Assembly (NCBI GenBank): GCA_050292445.1
Contig: JBNKLQ010000123.1
Coordinates: 1-17,023 of the forward strand
Source: Leptofilum sp050292445
GTDB taxonomy: Bacteria; Chloroflexota; Anaerolineae; Promineifilales; Promineifilaceae
Length of the DNA: 17,023 nucleotides
Direction of reading: 5' to 3'
This document shows positions 11,972 to 17,023 of this stretch, one piece after another. The position numbers and the translations under genes were made by a program. The notes below the pieces were generated by a model. The model did no database searches. It was given only the letters and a program-made list of their open reading frames with translations, and had not been told where the DNA came from. Position 1 is the stretch's first letter. Every line of letters begins with the position of its first letter.

Positions 11972-14377
11972 ATGAGTAATGAAGAGAAATTGATCGGATA
12001 TTGTTTTAAATGCCGTGAAAAGCATGAAATTTTAGAGCCAAAGGCAGAGTGGGCCGCCAATGGATCGCCGGGGACGCGGGGAACCTGCGCCAACTGTAGC
12101 GGAACCATTTACAAAGCTGGACGCACGCCGGCCCACGAAAATTTGCCCAAGCCCGAAATCAAGGCAACGCGTAAAAGCACCAAGAAAAAGAAGTCTGCCA
12201 AGAAAAAATCATCGCGGAGAAAAAGCAAAACACGGCGTACCGGTAAGCTGGTCGTGGTGGAATCTCCAGCCAAGGCCAAGACAATTGGCCGCTATTTGGG
12301 CAAAGGATACAACGTTAAGTCCAGCGTGGGACACGTACGTGATTTGTTGAAATCGCGCTTGAGTGTGGACGTTGAGAATGATTTTGATCCAGAGTACCGC
12401 GTACCAAATGAGAAGCGGGAATTGGTGAAGGAACTGAAAGCGGCCGCTGCCAAAGCCAAAGAGATCTATTTGGCTACTGACCCGGATCGTGAGGGTGAAG
12501 CCATTGCCTGGCACGTGCTGGAATCGGCGGAGATGGACCCGGAAATTACGCAGCGGGTTGTGTTCCACGAGATTACCAAGCCAGCGATTGAGAAGGCGTT
12601 TTTGGAGCCGCGCGGCATCGATATGGATCGGGTGAATGCGCAGCAGGCCCGCCGCATATTGGATCGACTAGTGGGATACAAGTTGAGTCCGTTGCTCTGG
12701 CGCAAGGTGCGCGGCCGTTTATCGGCGGGGCGGGTGCAGTCTGTGGCGGTGCGGCTGGTGGTTGAGCGTGAGCGCGAGATTAATGAGTTTGTCACGGAAG
12801 AGTATTGGACATTGGGTGCTGAGTTGAGTCGAGAGCAGCACCGGGATGAAAAGGAACGGCCGTTTTTCCAGGCACGTCTCCACAAATTAAACGGGGAAGA
12901 CCCCGTCTTGCAAAGCGAAGCAGATGTGAAGCCTCATCTGGACGCGCTGGAAAAGGGCGTTTGGGAAATTGGCGAGGTGCGCATTGGCAAACGGACCCGT
13001 CGGCCAGCCGCACCGTTCACTACCAGCACCATGCAGCAAGAAGCATCGCGGCGGCTTGGCTTTAACACAAGCAAGACGATGCGTATTGCCCAGCAGCTAT
13101 ATGAAGGCATCGACCTTGGCGGAGAGGAAGGCGCTATCGGGTTAATTACCTACATGCGTACTGATAGCGTTTCTGTGAGCAAAGATGCCGAAACCGAGGC
13201 AAGAAGCTACGTTGGCAAGCGGTTTGGCGCTTCTTACGTGCCGATAAAACCGCCGCAGTACAAAACAAAGTCCAAGACAGCGCAAGAAGCGCACGAGGCG
13301 GTTCGGCCTACGTCTGTGCAGCGCGTCCCCAAGCAGATTAAAGAGCATCTATCGCGGGATCAAAACCGCCTGTACAAACTAATTTGGGATCGCTTTGTGG
13401 CCAGCCAGATGGCGCCCGCTCGGTACGATACGGTATCGGTGGATATTTTTGCGGGTGATGAGAAGGTGGCTTTGGCGAAACGGCCGTATCTCTTCCGGGC
13501 CACCGGGTCTGTGATGACTTTTGCTGGTTTCCTGGCGCTTTATGAAGAAAGTCGCCCCGAAGACCGGCCCGACGATGACCAAAATCAGGTGCCGTCTGAC
13601 TTAAAAGAAGGGGAGATACTAGACCTGCTACGCCTGCTGCCAGAACAGCATTTTACCCAGCCGCCGCCACGCTACAGTGAGGCAACGCTGGTAAAAGGGA
13701 TGGAAGAGCACGGTATTGGCCGCCCCAGTACCTATGCTTCCATTATCTCCACGATTCAAAACCGGGGGTATGTGGACCGCGTGGACAGACGGCTCCAGCC
13801 TACCGAGACGGGGCAGGTGGTGAATGATCTGCTAGTGGAATATTTCCCCAACATTTTATCTGTCGATTTTACGGCGCGGCTGGAGGATGAGCTAGATAAA
13901 ATTGCTGAGGGTGAGCCGTGGGTGCCGGTCATTGGCAGCTTCTACGGGCAGTTTTCCGAGAATCTGCAAGTGGCTGATGAGTCAATTCCTAAACTGGATC
14001 TAAAGGCCGAGGTGGAGCCGGTAGGGCGGGAATGTCCACTGTGTGGCAATGATTTGGTGTATCGGGAAGGGCGATACGGCCGTTTCATCGGCTGTAGCAA
14101 CTTCCCCAAATGCCGCCACACGGAGCAATTGCTCAACAAGATTGGTGTTACTTGCCCCAACGGTGGTGAAATGGTGGAGCGTCGCACCCGGCGCGGTCGC
14201 GTCTTCTACGGCTGTTCCCGTTACCCGGACTGCGAATTTAGCAGCTGGAAAAAGCCGGTGCCTGACCCCAACAATAGTTGTCATGGCCTGCTAGTTCAAC
14301 TCAACGAAAACGAAACGGATTGTGTAGCCTGTGGCCTCAAAGAGCTGGTTAAAGACAAAGAAGTGGTTGCCGATTAA
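11972..14377 (+). CDS. topA: DNA topoisomerase I with N-terminal DUF5679-like zinc ribbon
   Basis: Type IA topoisomerase that relaxes negative supercoils. The Toprim domain begins near residue 92 (E97 in VVESPAKAKTI; DPDREGE at 170-176) and the active-site Tyr394 lies in LITYMRTDS. The C terminus holds zinc ribbons: C688/C691/C708/C714; a second with C728, C748 and C754 in which the expected second Cys is Gly (CPNGG); and a last one with C770, C784 and C787. Unusually, residues about 8-50 form an extra ribbon (C11xxC14 and C39xxC42) resembling DUF5679, joined by a linker (65-90) made almost wholly of Lys, Arg and Ser. At 801 residues it is complete. The start ATG has only a weak purine stretch (AGAAAG) ahead of it. 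Three ACGGCCGT copies lie in it. Confidence 0.95.
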   Translation: MSNEEKLIGYCFKCREKHEILEPKAEWAANGSPGTRGTCANCSGTIYKAGRTPAHENLPKPEIKATRKSTKKKKSAKKKSSRRKSKTRRTGKLVVVESPAKAKTIGRYLGKGYNVKSSVGHVRDLLKSRLSVDVENDFDPEYRVPNEKRELVKELKAAAAKAKEIYLATDPDREGEAIAWHVLESAEMDPEITQRVVFHEITKPAIEKAFLEPRGIDMDRVNAQQARRILDRLVGYKLSPLLWRKVRGRLSAGRVQSVAVRLVVEREREINEFVTEEYWTLGAELSREQHRDEKERPFFQARLHKLNGEDPVLQSEADVKPHLDALEKGVWEIGEVRIGKRTRRPAAPFTTSTMQQEASRRLGFNTSKTMRIAQQLYEGIDLGGEEGAIGLITYMRTDSVSVSKDAETEARSYVGKRFGASYVPIKPPQYKTKSKTAQEAHEAVRPTSVQRVPKQIKEHLSRDQNRLYKLIWDRFVASQMAPARYDTVSVDIFAGDEKVALAKRPYLFRATGSVMTFAGFLALYEESRPEDRPDDDQNQVPSDLKEGEILDLLRLLPEQHFTQPPPRYSEATLVKGMEEHGIGRPSTYASIISTIQNRGYVDRVDRRLQPTETGQVVNDLLVEYFPNILSVDFTARLEDELDKIAEGEPWVPVIGSFYGQFSENLQVADESIPKLDLKAEVEPVGRECPLCGNDLVYREGRYGRFIGCSNFPKCRHTEQLLNKIGVTCPNGGEMVERRTRRGRVFYGCSRYPDCEFSSWKKPVPDPNNSCHGLLVQLNENETDCVACGLKELVKDKEVVAD

Positions 14378-14421
14378 TCCGTGCCACGCCTGCGTAAGCT
14401 AAAATAATAAATGCGACCTTC

Positions 14422-14485
14422 AATTTCCCCGGAAACTCTCAGATGTGCAAAACATCTGGGAAACAGTTTCCGGGGAAATTTTGTC
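14422..14485 (+). terminator. long two-stem hairpin after topA
   Basis: AATTTCCCCGGAAACT (14422-14437) and AGTTTCCGGGGAAATT (14465-14480) are perfect 16-bp complements. Inside them CAGATGT (14440-14446) pairs with ACATCTG (14452-14458). TTTTGTC follows. It lies 45 bases after topA and works as an intrinsic terminator on paper, though it is larger than usual and may be a dispersed repeat. The rest of the 339-base gap 14378-14716 shows only the promoter at 14606; I see nothing else clear in it. Confidence 0.75.
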
Positions 14486-14605
14486 TTAACCAGACTGCTT
14501 TCATGTCCGTGAAGCGGTTTGTGAGAAAATTCAATTACCTTGGGATGCGTCTATTTGTGTTGCATTGACGTTGCCTATTCGTAGCGGAATTAGTACCTCT
14601 TAATA

Positions 14606-14634
14606 GGGACATTTAACCCAGAAATTGCTAGAAT
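14606..14634 (+). promoter_or_regulatory. extended -10 promoter for the metalloprotease gene
   Basis: TGCTAGAAT (14626-14634) is an extended -10 element. GGGACA (14606-14611) is 17 bases upstream of TAGAAT and matches four of six -35 positions. It gives a leader of about 75 bases before the ATG at 14717. Confidence 0.6.
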
Positions 14635-14716
14635 ATTGGCGTGATTTCTTTATGGAGCCTGTTACCTAAAAATTCTCGAATGAGTCCCTGTATTGCATAA
14701 TGTAAAGGAAAATATA

Positions 14717-16681
14717 ATGAACCTTCGCCTCGCTTCAATCCTGTCATTTTTTGCCCTGGCACTCACATTGATTGTGGGTCTGGGCGTGGACACCCGCCAA
14801 TCCGTGGCGGCCCCCGTCGGGACACCCGATCAATTTACCTATTTGCCCCTTGTGGTCAGGCCGCCTGAAGTGCTCATCACCAGTCTGGAGATCAGTCAAT
14901 CGATTCAGGATGTGAATAACACTGTGCCTCTGGTGGCAAACCGTCCGACTGTTGTGCGCGTTTATACCACGGTAGACGGTGCTACCAGTATGCCTAACAC
15001 AACCATTACCCTTACGGCAACCCGTAATGGTGTGGCCTTGCCACCTGTCGTCTCTAGTGCCCAGACAGCTTTGGATGCACCCAGCCGAAGCAACCTGAAC
15101 AGCACTTTTAACATTACCTTGCCTACCAGTTGGCTCTCTGGCACGGTGCAAATCACCGCCAAGGTTACTGGTCAATCACGCGGTAGCTATGCACAAACGG
15201 TTACGTTCAATACCGTGCCTACTTTAAATGTTGTTTTAGTTCCTATCAAATATACACATAGCCCGACAGGTGCTACATTTGCTGGACCAACGACTAATCA
15301 TATTAGCGATTGGATGATGCGAGCTTACCCATTGAGTAATATGAACGTCTCTACTCACAGTTCGTATTCTTTCACAGGCAATTTGCAAACAAGCAGCTCG
15401 TGGGAAAGCTTACTGAACCAAATGTCGGCCCTGAAATTTAATGATGGTGTCGCTGACTCAACCGTTTATTATGCCTATATTGATTTTGACTGCGGCTGGT
15501 TTAACTGTAGCACAGGCGGTATTGCAGGTATCGGTTGGATAGGTTACCGGGAATCTGTTGGACTTGATTTTGGAGCGGTTGATGGGACAGGTGAACTGGC
15601 GGGGCATGAAATTGGGCATAATTTTGGCCGCTACCATGCGCCTTGTGGTGTGACTGGTGATGCCAATTATCCCTACGCTGGGGCCTCAATTGGAGAATAT
15701 GGGCTGGATGGCATTGGCGGTACGCTAGAATTGCTTAGCCCTAGCGGTTACGTAGACATGATGAGTTATTGTGACCCAGTTTGGGTGTCTGACTACACTT
15801 ACAAGGCACTGTACACTGACCAGGTGAACAATGGTGCATTTGTTTGGGCACCACAGGAAGAAAGCTTGTTGATTAGCGGTTCTGTAGCCGATGATGGTGC
15901 TGTGTCGCTTAATCCCGTTTATATGCTGCCGCAAACGGCCGTATCTCCCCAAAATGGTTCCTATCAGGTCGAATTGCTGGACGCAGCAGGCAACGTCATT
16001 CGTACACATCCAGTCGATTTGATGGTGGCAGAAGAAGAAGGCATCTCTGTGCGCGCCATTCGCGGCGCGGTGCCTGCCCCGGATGTGCCGGTAGCCGAAC
16101 TGCGCATAGTGGAAGTGGCCTCAGGAACGGCCGTCGCCAATCGAACCCTCTCGACTGCCAGCATGGCTGCCAATGCCACTTTAAACCAACGCAGCGAGAC
16201 GGCTACCGTCAGCTGGGGTATTGCTGACGTGCCCGCCAACGTGCGCTACACGGCGAATGATGGTCAAACCTGGACAACGGTTGGATTGAACGTGTTGGGT
16301 GGCTCTTTGGACGTGGATTTAAGCAGCTTGCCAGGTGGGGGAAACGGCCGTTTCCAAATTATCCTGGCCGATCAGGGCACGCCGACTCGCTTTGAGGTTG
16401 ACCTGGCCACACCGCTGGCCGACAAGCAGCCCACCGCCTGGATCACCGGCCCAGAGATTGTATCTGCTGGCGCGCCCGCAGCGCTGTACGCCTTTGGCTC
16501 CGATGCCGAAGACGGGGCTTTGAGCGATTTTGCCTGGTCTGTGAATGGTGAAGAAGTTGCGGCTGACTCGGCGCTCTTCCTGCACGATCTGGCACCGGGT
16601 GAACATGTGATTACTTTACGGGCGACGACGAGCAGTGGGCAAACGGCCGTTGCTAGCACCGTTATAACCGTGACACCGTAA
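14717..16681 (+). CDS. secreted metzincin-type zinc metalloprotease with Ig-like domains
   Basis: The ATG at 14717 is chosen because AAGGAA (14705-14710) lies 6 bases upstream; a TTG at 14693 in frame is less likely. The 654-residue product starts with a Sec signal peptide (LASILSFFALALTLIVGLG, then QSVAA, probable cleavage near residue 32). A beta-rich domain (about 52-165) resembles CARDB/Ig folds. The protease domain carries HEIGHNFGRYH (297-307), the zinc motif HExxHxxGxxH with catalytic Glu298, and MMSYC (348-352), a plausible Met-turn. The C-terminal third is made of beta-sandwich-like segments, the last PKD/Ig-like (about 565-654). It has no membrane anchor or sorting signal that I recognise and is probably released or held at the surface. 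Four ACGGCCGT copies lie in the C-terminal part. The exact peptidase family is not assigned. Confidence 0.85.
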   Translation: MNLRLASILSFFALALTLIVGLGVDTRQSVAAPVGTPDQFTYLPLVVRPPEVLITSLEISQSIQDVNNTVPLVANRPTVVRVYTTVDGATSMPNTTITLTATRNGVALPPVVSSAQTALDAPSRSNLNSTFNITLPTSWLSGTVQITAKVTGQSRGSYAQTVTFNTVPTLNVVLVPIKYTHSPTGATFAGPTTNHISDWMMRAYPLSNMNVSTHSSYSFTGNLQTSSSWESLLNQMSALKFNDGVADSTVYYAYIDFDCGWFNCSTGGIAGIGWIGYRESVGLDFGAVDGTGELAGHEIGHNFGRYHAPCGVTGDANYPYAGASIGEYGLDGIGGTLELLSPSGYVDMMSYCDPVWVSDYTYKALYTDQVNNGAFVWAPQEESLLISGSVADDGAVSLNPVYMLPQTAVSPQNGSYQVELLDAAGNVIRTHPVDLMVAEEEGISVRAIRGAVPAPDVPVAELRIVEVASGTAVANRTLSTASMAANATLNQRSETATVSWGIADVPANVRYTANDGQTWTTVGLNVLGGSLDVDLSSLPGGGNGRFQIILADQGTPTRFEVDLATPLADKQPTAWITGPEIVSAGAPAALYAFGSDAEDGALSDFAWSVNGEEVAADSALFLHDLAPGEHVITLRATTSSGQTAVASTVITVTP

Positions 16682-16686
16682 TGTTC

Positions 16687-16749
16687 TAGGACTGGCAGTC
16701 CTGCCTTTTAAGGGTTTGGAAAGATTTTCATTAAGGACTGCCAGTCCTA
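16687..16749. repeat. 16-bp terminal inverted repeats between convergent genes
   Basis: TAGGACTGGCAGTCCT (16687-16702) and AGGACTGCCAGTCCTA (16734-16749) are exact reverse complements around 31 bases. Each arm is itself a palindrome (AGGACTG, one base, CAGTCCT). The right arm contains the TAG stop codon of the minus-strand hydantoinase gene. It could be a tiny MITE/REP element, a bidirectional terminator, or both. Confidence 0.65.
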
Positions 16750-17023
16750 TGTTGAAATTCCCCAGCCACCGCCCCCCGGCGTTTCAATTTGCAAAATATC
16801 GTTTGCCTCAAGCTGGCGGGTGAATTTACCCGAAAGTTCGGTGGTGGTTTCCCCTTGAATGAGACTGTTGCGGCCAGGACGGCCGTCTTGTCCCCCTTGT
16901 AGCCCATAGGCCCCGCGCTTGCGCCGTTCGCTAGTAACTGTCACCGTGACGGGTGTCAGGAAGCGGATGCTGCGGATGAGGCCATTACCGCCGCGCTGCT
17001 GCCCTGCGCCGCCAGAATTGGGA
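16747..17023 (-). CDS. hydantoinase B / oxoprolinase subunit, C-terminal end (5' part outside window)
   Basis: The frame runs off the right edge and encodes 91 residues ending at the TAG at 16747-16749. The sequence (starting PNSGGAGQQRGGNGLIRSIRF, then RRKRGAYGLQGGQDGRPGRN and LQIETPGGGGWG) is the conserved C terminus of HyuB/N-methylhydantoinase B proteins. These form ATP-dependent hydantoinase or 5-oxoprolinase complexes with a HyuA partner. The RGG-G and final TPGGGGxG signatures are clear. No partner gene is visible because the window ends. One ACGGCCGT copy (16879) reads as Asp-Gly-Arg. Confidence 0.9.
   Translation of the reverse strand, partial: PNSGGAGQQRGGNGLIRSIRFLTPVTVTVTSERRKRGAYGLQGGQDGRPGRNSLIQGETTTELSGKFTRQLEANDILQIETPGGGGWGIST

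Overview
The window is about 17 kb of dense bacterial chromosome with moderate GC. It carries 13 protein genes (two cut by the window edges) and no rRNA, tRNA, CRISPR or transposase that I can see. Several traits suggest a member of the Chloroflexota (Anaerolineae/Ardenticatenia-like): a Thr/Pro-rich linker in a WD40-type lipoprotein, an effector-associated domain on a degenerate histidine kinase, a topoisomerase I with an extra N-terminal zinc ribbon, and a secreted metzincin with Ig-like domains. The lineage is inferred from gene content, not from a marker tree.

Layout: (1) 2-1078 +, C-terminal part of a YfhO-type membrane protein; (2) 1156-2487 +, EAD-pseudo-histidine-kinase; (3) 2587-3840 -, beta-propeller lipoprotein, convergent with (2) over two hairpins; (4) 4106-4300 +, ywbE, overlapping tail to tail by 20 bp with (5) 4281-6137 -, an S9 serine peptidase; (6) 6426-7760 +, ffh, with a strong promoter and a terminator-like hairpin in its leader; (7) rpsP with a very long acidic tail, then khpA and a clear intrinsic terminator; (8) rimM; (9) dprA and a nucleotidyltransferase (manC-like) 12 bp apart; (10) topA; (11) a secreted zinc metalloprotease; (12) the 3' end of a hydantoinase B gene on the minus strand.

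The central block (ffh, rpsP, khpA, rimM) serves translation and protein targeting. It is an altered form of the usual rpsP-khpA-rimM-trmD-rplS cluster: trmD and rplS are not downstream, and dprA, the sugar nucleotidyltransferase and topA follow instead.

The most striking signal is not a gene. The octamer palindrome ACGGCCGT occurs 31 times by hand count (about one per 550 bp against well under one expected). It lies in genes of every kind, on both coding strands and in all three reading frames, and I saw none between genes. Eleven copies extend to AACGGCCGTT. This is a highly iterated palindrome comparable in form to cyanobacterial HIP1. Alongside it, two intergenic regions hold arrays of degenerate 7-bp units (GTNATCN), one tandem and one as a head-to-head inverted array, recalling cyanobacterial heptamer repeats. 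Other intergenic regions carry compact multi-hairpin or inverted-repeat elements that look like dispersed repeats.
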